A stretch of 64,000 nt of DNA from Thermoactinomyces mirandus (GTDB lineage: Bacteria; Bacillota; Bacilli; Thermoactinomycetales; Thermoactinomycetaceae). The position numbers and the translations under genes were made by a program. Under the pieces are notes generated by a model. That model was not told where the DNA came from and searched no databases. It saw only the letters and a list, made by a program, of their open reading frames with translations. Numbering within the stretch: the first letter of the stretch is position 1; each line of letters begins with the position of its first letter. The stretch lies in contig NZ_JACEOL010000009.1 of NCBI RefSeq assembly GCF_013868055.1, positions 1 through 64,000 on the forward strand. Direction: 5' to 3'. This document shows, piece by piece, positions 37,590 through 47,270 of this stretch.

Positions 37590-37870
37590 TTGCGGCACCT
37601 CCCCCATACAGCTTTTATTTATAAGATACGGAAACATGTCTCATTTTATGAAAAACAGATCCCTGGCCTTTTACCGGTGGATCAAACTTGCCGGTAAAGG
37701 TGAACAAGCGTGAGAAGTAATATCAAAACCGTTGCAAAGAGAGGCGTTTGATGGAAGGGAAGAAGTGGGGGAACGGTTTGAGCGTTGTCAAGTTTTTGGG
37801 CCCGCCTGAGGTTCGGATGCCGGAGTGCCACCGCCGCTTCGCAAGGTCCTTTATTTTTTTATTCAAACTG

Positions 37871-37903
37871 AAAATCCCCCGGCTTGTTTACCGGGGGGAT
37901 TTT
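37871..37903. terminator. Strong bidirectional terminator
   Basis: AAAATCCCCCGG (37871-37882) with CCGGGGGGATTTT (37891-37903). It ends the small gene cluster 37915-38860 on the minus strand. Confidence 0.92.
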
Positions 37904-37914
37904 CTGCGCGGGGT

Positions 37915-38121
37915 TTATTTGATTACCTGGAGGCGGCGCATAAACCTTTTTGTCATTCCTTCCATCATGATCCGGCTCAGCCACCTGTTTTTTCGGGCCA
38001 TACGAACCATCGACTGAATAAATCTCTGAAACCTGTTTCTTTGACGCATTTGCATGATCTGTCTCAAGCCAAACAGCAGCACTCCACCTGCTATCAGGGT
38101 ATAAGCTGCTTGTCGTATCAT
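37915..38121 (-). CDS. Small basic membrane-associated protein
   Basis: 68 residues from ATG 38121 with GGAGGG upstream. One hydrophobic segment (AAYTLIAGGVLLFGL) is followed by a strongly basic, Arg/Met-rich helix (QMRQRNRFQRFIQSMVRMAR). It ends the run behind the PRC-barrel gene. The family is not recognised; a single-pass membrane protein with a positively charged cytoplasmic tail is the likely form. Confidence 0.7.
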   Translation of the reverse strand: MIRQAAYTLIAGGVLLFGLRQIMQMRQRNRFQRFIQSMVRMARKNRWLSRIMMEGMTKRFMRRLQVIK

Positions 38122-38142
38122 GGAGCTCCCTCCTTTGGTGGG

Positions 38143-38343
38143 TTAATCCAGATAAGAAAGGCGAGAGCTTTCCTCCAAAAACAGGTCATTCAACGAAGTC
38201 AGGCTTCCGTCTTCCTCCACTTGATAGACTGAGGCAATCCGGTCCTCTTCGGTGGTTATCTCAATAAAACAGTGCCAGCAATAATGATGGTTGGCCCCAA
38301 TTTTTCCCAGGTCGTGCGAATTGCAGTTGGGACAACGAAACAT
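38143..38343 (-). CDS. Small zinc-ribbon-like protein
   Basis: 66 residues; ATG 38343 follows AAGGAAGGG. The N-terminus MFRCPNCNSHDLGKIG and HHYCWHCFIEITTEED give a CxxC...CxxC zinc ribbon. The acidic C-terminal half (SLTSLNDLFLEESSRLSYLD) is variable. It lies between the PRC-barrel gene and the small membrane protein with 16-21 base gaps, so the three form an operon. Partner unknown. Confidence 0.75.
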   Translation of the reverse strand: MFRCPNCNSHDLGKIGANHHYCWHCFIEITTEEDRIASVYQVEEDGSLTSLNDLFLEESSRLSYLD

Positions 38344-38359
38344 GTCTATTCCCTTCCTT

Positions 38360-38860
38360 TTAAATCTTTGCGTCTTTCACTTCGATCTGGTCAGGCGAGG
38401 CGATTAACACATCTTCTCCCCATACCAGCGGCTTGGTGGCTTTCAGCCACTTTCGTCCTTCCCGGATGTCATTGATGATTCCGCCGGAAAGTTCATACCC
38501 TATCAGGGTTCCCACTTCTTCGAGGAAATAGACATTTTCCACAAAACCCATTTCATATCCGCTGTTTGTTAAAATGGTACGTCCCTTCAGTTTTTTCTGT
38601 CCGGTATACAGTCCCATCCAGTTCTCATTTTGCGGATTTGGGGAAGGCTGCTCATTGTCCACAACTACTGCATCTCTCCCAATCGAAACGACATCACTGA
38701 TTGGGATGAATCTCTGTCTTTTAAACAGACTGCCTTCTTCCAGGACGATGCCTCTTAACTTCTGCCGTTCGTCAAACAGGAGATCACTGACGGTGCCCAA
38801 CTTCCTGCCTGTTTGCAAATGAATGATGGAAAGCCCGATCACTTCCTGGGATTTGCGCAA
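38360..38860 (-). CDS. PRC-barrel domain protein (YrrD-like)
   Basis: A 166-residue protein with two PRC-barrel units: residues about 5-75 (IGLSIIHLQTGRKLGTVSDL) and about 88-160 (KGRTILTNSGYEMGFVENVY). The start is a TTG at 38860, 9 bases after GGGGAGGAGG. Proteins of this type help ribosome maturation (RimM-like) or photosystems; in Bacillales YrrD has no established role. It heads the small operon that follows. Confidence 0.82.
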   Translation of the reverse strand: MRKSQEVIGLSIIHLQTGRKLGTVSDLLFDERQKLRGIVLEEGSLFKRQRFIPISDVVSIGRDAVVVDNEQPSPNPQNENWMGLYTGQKKLKGRTILTNSGYEMGFVENVYFLEEVGTLIGYELSGGIINDIREGRKWLKATKPLVWGEDVLIASPDQIEVKDAKI

Positions 38861-38928
38861 GGAAATCAGCCTCCTCCCCGCTATCCCTTAGTATGGGTCA
38901 AACACGGACTGAAATTGTTGGGTACTTG

Positions 38929-41184
38929 TTACCAATCCTCTTCAATCAAAGCCTGGAGGCGGCTGTTCCGTTCTTCCCCGCGCTGTTTTTTCAACCCTTC
39001 GACCAGGGCTTCCCGTTCTCCGCACAGGATCAGATAGGATTTGCTGCGCGTGATGCCCGTGTAGAGCAAATTCCGTTCAAGCATGCGGCGAAAGGCATAC
39101 AAAATGGGAAATATGACGATCGCAAATTCTGAACCCTGGGCTTTATGAACCGAACAGGCGTAAGCCAGTGAAATTTGCCCCAGTTGTGTCTTTTTGTAAG
39201 GTACTTCCAGCCTGTCATACTGTACCCACAGGACAGGCTGGTCCCCGGTAGCTGTCTCGTCAATGGAAATGATGATTCCCATGTCTCCATTGTAAACCGG
39301 ATGTTCGGGGTGATTGACCAGTTGCAAAACCTTGTCCCCGTGCCGGAATACAGTTTCCCCCCAGGAAACCTCTTTTTTCTGTTCATGCGGAGGATTCAGA
39401 ACGGCCTGAATCTCTTCGTTGATTTTATTGACTCCGACCGGTCCTTTGTAAATGGGAGCCAGCACCTGGACATCAAACAGGGTGTAACCTTTTTTAATGG
39501 CGTTCACCACCGTCTGCACGATCACTGATAATGCCTGTTCTTTCCTGCACTGGAAAAAGCGCCGGTCCGGTTTCGGTTTCAGCAGGTCATCAGGGACAAC
39601 GCCACGTTTCATCGCATGAGCCAGCTCAATGATCGAGGAACCTTCTGCCTGGCGAAAGATTTCGGTCAGTTCCACGCGGGGAATATCCTTTACCTGAAGC
39701 AGATGGTATAACACCTGTCCCGGCCCCACGGAAGGAAGCTGATCCTGGTCTCCTACCAAAATAACCTGCATTCCCTCGGGAATCGCGCGAAAAAGCGAAT
39801 TGGCCAGCCAGATATCCAGCATTGAAACCTCATCGACGATCAACAAACTTCCCTCAATGGGATAATCGGCATTATGTTCGAAAAATTCCCCTTTCCAGCC
39901 CAGCAGGCGGTGAATGGTCATTGCCGGAAGCCCGGTGGTTTCCGACATCCGCTTGGCCGCCCGGCCGGTAGGGGCAACGAGGCGGATGGGAAACGGCTGC
40001 TCTTTTCCTTTGTAATCATCCGGATCAATTGAAACTTCGTGAAGTCGCGAAAACAACTGGCAAATTCCTTTAATCACCGTTGTTTTCCCTGTCCCCGGGC
40101 CGCCTGTCAAAATCATAAACGGAGTCGACATGGCTGTCAGCAGGGCGTCCCTTTGCTTGTCTGCATAATTGACAGACAATTCTTCTTCTATTTCCCCGAT
40201 TTTTCCATAGATATCCGCCGCTGAATAATCCGGCTCAAAGGATTGTTCGAGAAACTGCTTGACACGCATGGCCAACCCATACTCGGCATAATAAAGGGAT
40301 GGAAGGTAATAACGGTCTTCCTCGCAGATGATCCGGTCATCATCCAGCAGCCCCTGAATATAAACCCGGCGTTTTGATTCAGGAAACCATTCTTCCGCTT
40401 CTTCTCCCAAAAGGCTGTTCACTACGGTATTCAACTGGTCCCATGTCACATAAACATGCCCCTTCGTCATGGATGCTTCTTTCAAAGCATACAGGACAGC
40501 AGCCTGAAAACGCTCAGGTGCATTCTCCGCCAATCCCTGAACTTTTGCAATCTCGTCCGCCCGCCGAAAACCAATCCCTTCAATCTCCTCGATCATCCGA
40601 TAGGGATTTTCCTTGACCAGCGGAATCGTCTCATGCTTGTATGTCTGCACAATTTTTAACGCCAGGGATGGTCCGATTCCAAACCGGTACAAATAAACCA
40701 TTGCCTGTTCCAAAGCCTGATGCTCCCGAAGCTGATCGGCGATCGCCAGCGCCTTTGCCGGGGAGATTCCCTTGATTTCCGTCAACAATTCATGCTGGCC
40801 GGCGATTTTGTCCAGAGCATTTTCTCCCAGAAAATCGACAATCTTTTCGGCTGTCTTTTTGCCCACACCGGTAAATAACCCGCTCGACAAGTAGCGGATC
40901 ACCGCTTCCCTGGAACGCGGTATTTCTTTCTCAACGCGCCAGGCATGCCATTGGCGGCCAAACTTGGGATGATTTCTCCATTCTCCATAGCAGACATACA
41001 CTTCATCCTGATAGGGCCTTAACATGTTGCCCACTACGGTCACTTCCTCCTCATTGATCTCTTCAGAGGATTCGATCACTTCCAGCAAAAAAACCCCATA
41101 TCCGTTTTCTTCGTTATAATAGATTTCCTGGCGAAAAGTTCCTTTTATGTAACTTTCCTCAAATAATTGTAACTGTGTATTCAT
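38929..41184 (-). CDS. recD2: ATP-dependent 5'-3' DNA helicase RecD2
   Basis: A 751-residue SF1B helicase used in DNA repair and replication-fork maintenance, working without RecBC. The N-terminal region has an OB-like part and tandem helix-hairpin-helix units (FTGVGKKTAEKIVDFLGENA, IKGISPAKALAIADQLREHQ). Walker A is ILTGGPGTGKTTVIKGIC (about 361-378), Walker B is SLLIVDEVSMLD, then LVGDQDQLPSVGPGQVL, and the C-terminal motif SLAYACSVHKAQGSEFAIVI. ATG 41184 follows AAGGTGAG. Length is normal, and the yrrC position in the alaS-iscS interval is conserved. Confidence 0.95.
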   Translation of the reverse strand: MNTQLQLFEESYIKGTFRQEIYYNEENGYGVFLLEVIESSEEINEEEVTVVGNMLRPYQDEVYVCYGEWRNHPKFGRQWHAWRVEKEIPRSREAVIRYLSSGLFTGVGKKTAEKIVDFLGENALDKIAGQHELLTEIKGISPAKALAIADQLREHQALEQAMVYLYRFGIGPSLALKIVQTYKHETIPLVKENPYRMIEEIEGIGFRRADEIAKVQGLAENAPERFQAAVLYALKEASMTKGHVYVTWDQLNTVVNSLLGEEAEEWFPESKRRVYIQGLLDDDRIICEEDRYYLPSLYYAEYGLAMRVKQFLEQSFEPDYSAADIYGKIGEIEEELSVNYADKQRDALLTAMSTPFMILTGGPGTGKTTVIKGICQLFSRLHEVSIDPDDYKGKEQPFPIRLVAPTGRAAKRMSETTGLPAMTIHRLLGWKGEFFEHNADYPIEGSLLIVDEVSMLDIWLANSLFRAIPEGMQVILVGDQDQLPSVGPGQVLYHLLQVKDIPRVELTEIFRQAEGSSIIELAHAMKRGVVPDDLLKPKPDRRFFQCRKEQALSVIVQTVVNAIKKGYTLFDVQVLAPIYKGPVGVNKINEEIQAVLNPPHEQKKEVSWGETVFRHGDKVLQLVNHPEHPVYNGDMGIIISIDETATGDQPVLWVQYDRLEVPYKKTQLGQISLAYACSVHKAQGSEFAIVIFPILYAFRRMLERNLLYTGITRSKSYLILCGEREALVEGLKKQRGEERNSRLQALIEEDW

Positions 41185-41217
41185 CACACTCACCTTATAA
41201 TTGAAAAAACGTCAAAG

Positions 41218-41251
41218 AAAATGACCCCAAAAACCAGTCTGAGGTCATTTT
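41218..41251. terminator. Bidirectional terminator
   Basis: AAAATGACC (41218-41226) and GGTCATTTT (41243-41251) form a 9-bp stem just past the stop of the 41257-41757 gene on the minus strand. Confidence 0.75.
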
Positions 41252-41256
41252 CCCTG

Positions 41257-41757
41257 TTATCCACCAAAATGTTCTTTCATTTCTCCCAGCACATATTCCA
41301 TGGCACAATCGGCAGAGCAAAATTCCGCCTGTTCCTGATCAACATCCCACGACATCCGGGATGGGTCAAGTGGATTGTATTCATACTGGCAACAACGGCA
41401 TCTTCTCGTTTGCACCACCTGATCAAGTCCCAGTTCCAGGCGTTTCCAATCTTTCCGTTCCAGATTCAAAACTCCGGCGATATATTTGATAATGTCTTTT
41501 TTATTCTCAAAAAACAACGGATCTTCTTTGGCATAGGTGGTTGGATTCCACCAAGCCCATCGCCCGTCTGATAGATGAACCACGTAAAAGTCTTTAAAGA
41601 CCCGTTCAGATGCCTGCTCCAAACGGTCATATGAAGGAAATCCCAGTTCGGCAGCCAAATTGTCAATTAATGCTTTATTGATGTCATCCAGCATCGTTTT
41701 CCAGTCTATATTGTCCAGTTCCTTTTCCCATTCCTCCATCTGATTGATCTTATGCAT
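41257..41757 (-). CDS. Hypothetical protein with C-terminal zinc-finger-like cysteines
   Basis: A 166-residue soluble protein. ATG 41757 is preferred because AAGGAGGT lies upstream; the longer frame from 41787 lacks a site. The N-terminal half is helical and Trp/Asp-rich (WEKELDNIDWKTMLDDINKA), the middle has VVHLSDGRWAWWNPTTYAKE, and the C-terminal part carries RRCRCCQYEYNP and FCSADCAMEY, four or five Cys placed as a zinc ribbon (TRASH-like). It occupies the spot where many Bacillales have mnmA. The family is not recognised. Confidence 0.7.
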   Translation of the reverse strand: MHKINQMEEWEKELDNIDWKTMLDDINKALIDNLAAELGFPSYDRLEQASERVFKDFYVVHLSDGRWAWWNPTTYAKEDPLFFENKKDIIKYIAGVLNLERKDWKRLELGLDQVVQTRRCRCCQYEYNPLDPSRMSWDVDQEQAEFCSADCAMEYVLGEMKEHFGG

Positions 41758-41867
41758 ACTCACAGACCTCCTTCCCAGTTCTTTCATTTGTTCGATGATT
41801 TTCTCCCTTAGGTATTCCTGCCTTGCCTAAAACTAACTTTCACGGAGTCCCCATGTCAAGCCAATTT

Positions 41868-43016
41868 TCAACCTTTGGTTTCCGTCAGTCTTCTGACGAT
41901 GACAGATGTAATTTCAGCCGCTCTCTTTACTTCCTCCACGGTGTTTTCCCAGCCAAAGCTGAAGCGGATCGCGGAACGGGTCACTTCCGGAGGCAAATGC
42001 ATGGCTTCCAGTACATGGGATACCTCCAGGGTTCCTGACGTACAGGCTGAACCGCTGGAACAGGCGATTCCTTCCAGATCGAAGTTCATCAGCAATGTTT
42101 CGGAATCGGTTCCCGGAAAACTGATATTGACGATATGGGGAAGAGTTTGCTCAGGATGGCCGTTTACGACATGGCGGATGCCCGATCTGACCAGCTCATC
42201 CAGAAAGATTTGCCGTAATTTGATAATTTTTTCACGATGTTCCTCGCGATGATTGCCTGCCAGTTCGGCAGCCTGTCCAAATCCGATGATTCCCAAAACA
42301 TTTTCGGTGCCCGCTCGTCTCCGCCTTTCCTGGACGCCGCCAAACATGCGGGGAATCAGCTTGACTCCGGGAGAAAAATAAAGGGCTCCCGCTCCTTTGG
42401 GGCCATTGATTTTATGGCTAGAGATCGTCATCAAATCAACAGGCAACTGTTTTACATCAATTTTCTCCACTCCCGGTGCCTGGACGGCATCCGTATGAAA
42501 GAAAATGCGATGTTCCCTGGCCCACTCGCCCATTTCCCGAATGGGCTGAATGGTTCCCACTTCGTTATTCCCAAACATGATCGAAATCAAGGCCGTTTGC
42601 GGTTTAACAGCCTCGCGGAGCGCCTCGGGCTGTACCATGCCTGTGGAGTCAACCGGGAGATAGGTAACTTCATAACCTCTTTTCTCCAGATAATGACACG
42701 TGTCCAGAATGGCATGGTGTTCAATCCGGGAAGTAACAATATGGTTTTTCCCCTTTTTCCGTTCGGCTTCCAAAACGCCAAACAAAGCAAGATTATCTGC
42801 TTCCGTCCCCCCGCTGGTAAATACAATCTGGCCTGGATCGGCATTGATGAATCCGGCAATCTGATCACGCGCGTGATCCAGGGCGCTCCTTACCCGCCGG
42901 CCATACTGGTGAATGCTTGAGGGATTTCCAAAAGCCTCATCCAAATAAGGCAACATGGCTTCTTTCACTTTTGGATGAATGGGGGTCGTTGCTGCATGGT
43001 CTAAATAAATTGACAT
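41868..43016 (-). CDS. Cysteine desulfurase (IscS/NifS family)
   Basis: A 382-residue PLP enzyme that takes sulfur from cysteine as a persulfide for tRNA thiolation and Fe-S clusters. MSIYLDHAATTPIHPKVKEA opens the fold, TSGGTEADNLALFG follows, FHTDAVQAPG contains the PLP-ring Asp, TISSHKINGPKGAGAL holds the Schiff-base Lys (about 202), and CSSGSACTSGTLEVSHVL has the catalytic Cys loop. In B. subtilis this is YrvO, which supplies MnmA. Here mnmA is not next door. It follows cymR with a 90-base gap, as expected for a CymR-linked sulfur locus. Confidence 0.94.
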   Translation of the reverse strand: MSIYLDHAATTPIHPKVKEAMLPYLDEAFGNPSSIHQYGRRVRSALDHARDQIAGFINADPGQIVFTSGGTEADNLALFGVLEAERKKGKNHIVTSRIEHHAILDTCHYLEKRGYEVTYLPVDSTGMVQPEALREAVKPQTALISIMFGNNEVGTIQPIREMGEWAREHRIFFHTDAVQAPGVEKIDVKQLPVDLMTISSHKINGPKGAGALYFSPGVKLIPRMFGGVQERRRRAGTENVLGIIGFGQAAELAGNHREEHREKIIKLRQIFLDELVRSGIRHVVNGHPEQTLPHIVNISFPGTDSETLLMNFDLEGIACSSGSACTSGTLEVSHVLEAMHLPPEVTRSAIRFSFGWENTVEEVKRAAEITSVIVRRLTETKG

Positions 43017-43104
43017 TGATTTTCACCTGTCCTGCAATTTCATTAACGACAAAAGATATTCTCTATAAAAAGATACGCTTTTTAGTCTTATTTTAAAAGA
43101 TAAT

Positions 43105-43527
43105 TTATATATAAAACATATAATTATCATCGTTTCCATCATGGGAGAAATTGATCAACAAAGCGAGGGTTGTGTTATCCAATTCCCTGGCAATGGCATC
43201 CCGGATCCTTCTCCACAAGTCCCGTCTCGCCGGATTTGTTTCCTCCGTGAATTCGACGGGACTGATCGGGCCTTCCAACACCCGGATTATTTCGCCGGCC
43301 GTTATTTCTTCCGGAGCCTTTGCCAGTTTGTACCCGCCATAAGCCCCCCGCACACTTCGCACCAACCCTGCGTTGCGAAGCGGAGCAATCAGCTGTTCCA
43401 GGTAGTGCTCTGACAAGCCATGACGTTCTGCTACACTTTTTAAAGGGATTGGACCTTTTCCATACTGTGTAGCCAAATCCATCATTATGGTTAATCCATA
43501 TCGTCCTTTTGTTGATATCTTCAACAT
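43105..43527 (-). CDS. cymR: Rrf2-family regulator CymR
   Basis: A 140-residue winged-helix repressor of cysteine metabolism genes. In B. subtilis it acts in complex with CysK when cysteine is plentiful. KISTKGRYGLTIMMDLATQY and HGLSEHYLEQLIAPLRNAGL are the Rrf2 DNA-binding part, and RSVRGAYGGYKLAKAPEEIT is the wing. There are no cysteines in the loop where IscR-type members bind Fe-S, which fits CymR. ATG 43527 follows AAAGGGAG. Position upstream of iscS is conserved. Confidence 0.92.
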   Translation of the reverse strand: MLKISTKGRYGLTIMMDLATQYGKGPIPLKSVAERHGLSEHYLEQLIAPLRNAGLVRSVRGAYGGYKLAKAPEEITAGEIIRVLEGPISPVEFTEETNPARRDLWRRIRDAIARELDNTTLALLINFSHDGNDDNYMFYI

Positions 43528-43860
43528 TTCCACTCCCTTTATCCAGCAATTTAGGACAAAAAATTATTAGTATTTTATGTATAAACTATTTCATTTTAAC
43601 GTTTCAGGCCCACCCTTGCCGGAGAGGCAATATTTAAACTTCATTTAACCAAGTGAAATACTCTGTTCACCGGTTTATTGTCAGTGTATCATAGCTTCAT
43701 TCTCTTTTAGCAAACTTTTTTCCTGTACTTTTTTGTTACATTCCGCTTGCTAAAAGATGATTTTCTCTTTACATTTCCTGAATTTATCATAAAAATAGGA
43801 CGTAGAACAAATCTGGCAACCTGGTTGATTACTAACGACGAAACAGAAAGGCGGAACAAC
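43528..43860. other. Divergent intergenic region between cymR and rarA
   Basis: About 330 bases, AT-rich beside cymR. Promoters for both genes must lie here, but I could not fix them. The rarA frame is open upstream of its true start. Confidence 0.4.
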
Positions 43861-45201
43861 ATGGATTTGTTTGAGTACGGGCATCAACAGAACAAGGCAA
43901 ACAGCGAACCACTGGCCGCCCGCATGCGCCCCCGTCATTTGGATGAAGTGATCGGTCAGTCCCATATCATTGGTCCCGGCAAATTGCTGAGAAGGATGAT
44001 TGAAGCAGATCGCCTGTCCTCGATTATTTTTTACGGACCGCCAGGTACTGGCAAAACGACGCTGGCTCATGTAATTGCCAATCACACGCAGGCTTTTTTT
44101 GAACAATTGAATGCTGTCACTGCCGGGGTGGCGGACATCCGGAGGGTGGTGACAGAATCGAAAGAACGGCTGACGATGTATGACAAGCGCTCGGTTCTTT
44201 TTATCGATGAAATTCACCGCTTTAACCGTTCCCAGCAGGATGCCCTGCTGCCTTATGTAGAAAATGGAACGATTATATTAATTGGCGCAACAACAGAAAA
44301 TCCGTCATTTGAAGTAAATGCCGCCCTTTTGTCCCGTTCGCGGGTGTTTATGTTAAAGCCGCTTACGGATGATGAAATCAGAAAGATTCTCATCCATACA
44401 TTACAGGACAAAGAACGCGGTTTTGGTAATGAAAAAATAAAAATCGATAACGATGCCCTGGAGCATCTGGTCAGGACAGCTGGCGGGGACAGCCGCAATG
44501 CACTCAACGCGCTGGAACTGGCGGTTATTACGACGCCTCCCGGCGAGGAGGGAATACGCCACATTACTTTGGAAACAGCAGAAGAATCGATCCAGAAAAA
44601 GGTAATCCGCTATGACAAAAGCGGAGACAACCACTATGATACCATCTCGGCTTTTATTAAAAGCATGCGTGGCTCCGATCCGGACGCCGCTCTCTACTAT
44701 CTGGCCAAAATGCTGAAAGCCGGCGAGGACCCCCGTTTCATTGCCAGGCGAATTTTCATTCATGCGGCAGAAGATGTAGGAATGGCTGATCCGCGCGCGC
44801 TGATGATTGCTTCAGCCGCTGCCCATGCCGTAGACTATATCGGATTGCCGGAAGCGCAAATCCCGATGGCGGAGGCCGTCATTTATATTGCGACAGCACC
44901 GAAAAGCAATGCCGTCGTTCGCGGTATTCAGGAAGCTTCCCATGCGGTGGAAAAAGAAAAAAGCGGGCGGGTTCCTCCTCATTTGCGTGATGCCCACTCC
45001 AGCGGCGCCAAAATCCAAGGCAGAGGAACGGGTTATCTTTATCCACACGATTATCCGAGGGGTTATGTCAAACAGCAGTATTTGCCGGAAGAACACCGCG
45101 GCAAAACGTTTTATCATCCCACAGCCATCGGCTATGAACAGAAACTGCAACTTTTTCTGCGCTGGATGAAAGAGGAACATCCTTCCAAGCCATCGCATTA
45201 A
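43861..45201 (+). CDS. rarA: Replication-associated recombination protein RarA (MgsA)
   Basis: A 446-residue AAA+ ATPase that acts at stalled forks, related to clamp loaders. PLAARMRPRHLDEVIGQSHI opens the family, Walker A is FYGPPGTGKTTLAHVIANHT (about 58-77), Walker B is VLFIDEIHRFNRSQQDALLP, then GATTENPSFEVNAALLSRSR. The C-terminal tetramerisation domain includes RGSDPDAALYYLAKML and YLPEEHRGKTFYHPT. ATG 43861 follows GAAAGGCGG at a normal distance; the frame from 43747 has no start site. B. subtilis has it at the same place, divergent from cymR. Confidence 0.95.
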   Translation: MDLFEYGHQQNKANSEPLAARMRPRHLDEVIGQSHIIGPGKLLRRMIEADRLSSIIFYGPPGTGKTTLAHVIANHTQAFFEQLNAVTAGVADIRRVVTESKERLTMYDKRSVLFIDEIHRFNRSQQDALLPYVENGTIILIGATTENPSFEVNAALLSRSRVFMLKPLTDDEIRKILIHTLQDKERGFGNEKIKIDNDALEHLVRTAGGDSRNALNALELAVITTPPGEEGIRHITLETAEESIQKKVIRYDKSGDNHYDTISAFIKSMRGSDPDAALYYLAKMLKAGEDPRFIARRIFIHAAEDVGMADPRALMIASAAAHAVDYIGLPEAQIPMAEAVIYIATAPKSNAVVRGIQEASHAVEKEKSGRVPPHLRDAHSSGAKIQGRGTGYLYPHDYPRGYVKQQYLPEEHRGKTFYHPTAIGYEQKLQLFLRWMKEEHPSKPSH

Positions 45202-45360
45202 TTATTCAGGACACGTTCGCTGAAGAAGGGCGAAACGGTTTGGGCAGGCGGGGATCACCCGCTTGAAAGCAAATGATGAAGTTCTTGCGCCTGGAAGCAA
45301 AACAGGAATGAAAATTGCCTTTCAGGCTTTGATGGAAATCTTCGATCCGGGGTGACAACA

Positions 45361-46230
45361 ATGCCAATTACAAGATTAACCTCAGAAAAAAGACTGACCC
45401 GCAGAGCCTTCCTGAAAAAAGGGATGGCTGCCGCCATCGTCCCCGCCCTTCTCGGACTGTCCGGCTACTCTTTTTTTGTGGAAAAAAACCATATCGAAAT
45501 CAGCCGCATCCGGGTATTTTCCCCTCGCCTGCCCGCATCTTTCAGGCATATGAAAATCCTGCATATCAGTGATCTCACTATGGCTTTTTCTACGACCTCG
45601 AACAGCTTGGCCAGCTGGTCAAAAAATTGATTCCCTGTCTCCGGACATGATTTGCTTTACAGGGGATTTTATTTACGGAAAGCGAGGCAGCCAACATCTC
45701 CAAAATCTGGAAGCAACTTGCCGTTCCCCATGGAAAATTTGCCATTTTGGACAATCATGACTATTGGAGAAATGTTGAACTGGTCAAGCAATGCCAAGCA
45801 ATGCCTAGCCAATTCCGGTTTTCGCCTGTTAATGAATGAAGGAACTTCGATCAAAAGGGGACAGGACTTGATCTATCTTTCCGGTATCGACGACTTGTTG
45901 TCCGGAACCCCTGATCCAGCCAAGGTTTTCAAGAATCCCCGCTTGGACCCTGATGTTTTTCATATCCTGCTGGTTCATGAGCCCGATTACACAAAGGAAA
46001 CAGAAAAGCGACCGGTTGACCTGCAGCTGTCGGGACACAGCCATGGCGGCCAGATCAGGCTTCCCGGAACGGGCCCGCTGATTACACCAGCTTTAGCAAG
46101 AAAATACCCTTCCGGTTTATACCGAATCAGCGAGCGGCTCACCTTATATACCAATCGAGGCCTTGGAACCACAATTCTGCCGTTTCCCCTCTATTGCCGG
46201 CCCGAAGTGACGATGATTGAACTGATTTGA
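45361..46230 (+). pseudogene. TAT-exported metallophosphoesterase, multiply frameshifted
   Basis: The N-terminus has a twin-arginine signal (LTRRAFLKKGMAAAIVPALL). The first metal motif would be HISDLHYGFFYDLEQ, but one C is missing so it reads SDLTMAFSTT. GDFIYG and the DNHDYW that replaces the usual GNHD lie in other frames near 45665-45775. The C-terminal third is clean and contains LSGHSHGGQIRLPGTGP. At least three shifts are needed to join these parts, so the gene is dead. The intact form would be a YkuE/YaeI-like phosphodiesterase outside the membrane. Confidence 0.88.
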
Positions 46231-46260
46231 AAAGCAGGGAAGTTTTGCCGTACAAGAAAA

Positions 46261-46284
46261 CCAGGTACTTGGATGCGTACCTGG
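46261..46284. terminator. Hairpin downstream of the phosphoesterase remnant
   Basis: CCAGGTAC, an 8-base loop and GTACCTGG. There is no good T tract, so termination is weak at best. The rest of the 240-base gap to 46468 has no gene. Confidence 0.4.
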
Positions 46285-46468
46285 CAGACTGTATTGGTGG
46301 GATTTCGGCCTCTGTTCCGTCTCTGCCTTGCAAGAAAGAAGCGAAGGCACTCCGGAATTCACTTCTTTGGCAAGTTCTCCACTTGCTTACGCTTGTTGCC
46401 GAAGCATTTGCTATCGCTTTGCCACGGGTATGACATGATATAAAAACCGCTCCCGAAACTGGCAACCA

Positions 46469-46654
46469 TCAGGCTTTGTTCTTTTTGAAAATTTTTTCAT
46501 CCCTGTCTTTCCTTACCAGGGCATGAATCCCGCCAACCAGCAAGGCGAGTGGAACAAAGAAGTTAAAACTTTCCCCTGCTTCCACCAACAGCTCCACCGA
46601 CGTATAAATAACCGCCATCACAATAAAAAAGATTCCCATATGCTTGATTTTCAC
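46469..46654 (-). CDS. Small two-helix membrane protein
   Basis: 61 residues from GTG 46654, 5 bases after GAGAGGG. Two hydrophobic segments (MGIFFIVMAVIYTSVELLV and FFVPLALLVGGIHALV) are separated by an acidic turn, with a Lys/Asp-rich tail (RKDRDEKIFKKNKA). The longer frame from 46705 is possible but has no binding site. Family not recognised. Confidence 0.55.
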   Translation of the reverse strand: MKIKHMGIFFIVMAVIYTSVELLVEAGESFNFFVPLALLVGGIHALVRKDRDEKIFKKNKA

Positions 46655-47270
46655 GAGATCCCTCTCCCAACTTTCGTGAATATCCTGATTCAATCCCTTT
46701 TCCACAAAGCAAAAGCTTGTTTTTTAACACTTTGTTTCTGCCTCAAGGTTTCGGAATATGTAAAGTTTCCTCTTAATATATACGCAAAACAGTTGCTTTT
46801 CAAGCCGGTTCATCATAATCGCCCGAGAAACAAAGAAAATTTCACAAATTGGAACAAGTTTTTGCCACTGCCAAACCTGACCCGTTTAGTGTTGATTAGA
46901 AATCGTTTCCACATCAGGAACGGTACACCCGGAACCCTATGGTGTCCGGCACTACAGGAATTTTTCCGATCTGAACAACAAGATTCTTCGAGTCCCTTTT
47001 ACAACTGGTACGCGAGAGAGCGATCTCTGCCCCCGCCTGCACGTTTTGCCTGATAAGCAATGTTGGCGCACAGGCTGGCGCCCCGGTCATGGTCTGGATA
47101 ATATCAGATGGCATCTCCTGTTTTCCGGAAATCCCCACTGGGACAGCATTTTTCGTATACGCTCGTTTGACAGGCATGAATTATTATTTTTGCTACCAAT
47201 TTTTTACTGTAAAAAGTGAGTGTATCGTTTTTAAATTTGGTCATATTACTTAATGAAAGGAGGAAAAGAT
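46655..47270. other. 600-base gap with an unassigned frame
   Basis: The minus strand 46914-47177 can be read as a protein containing KQEMPSDIIQTMTGAPACAP, but no binding site precedes its ATG and it ends in a shift. It may be a remnant. The right end carries the AAAGGAGG site of the CotF-like gene and probably a sporulation promoter that I could not define. Confidence 0.3.

Noticed and set aside
46914-47177. 87-codon minus-strand frame
   Set aside because: Looks partly coding but has no binding site and no recognisable family; noted only as a possible remnant.
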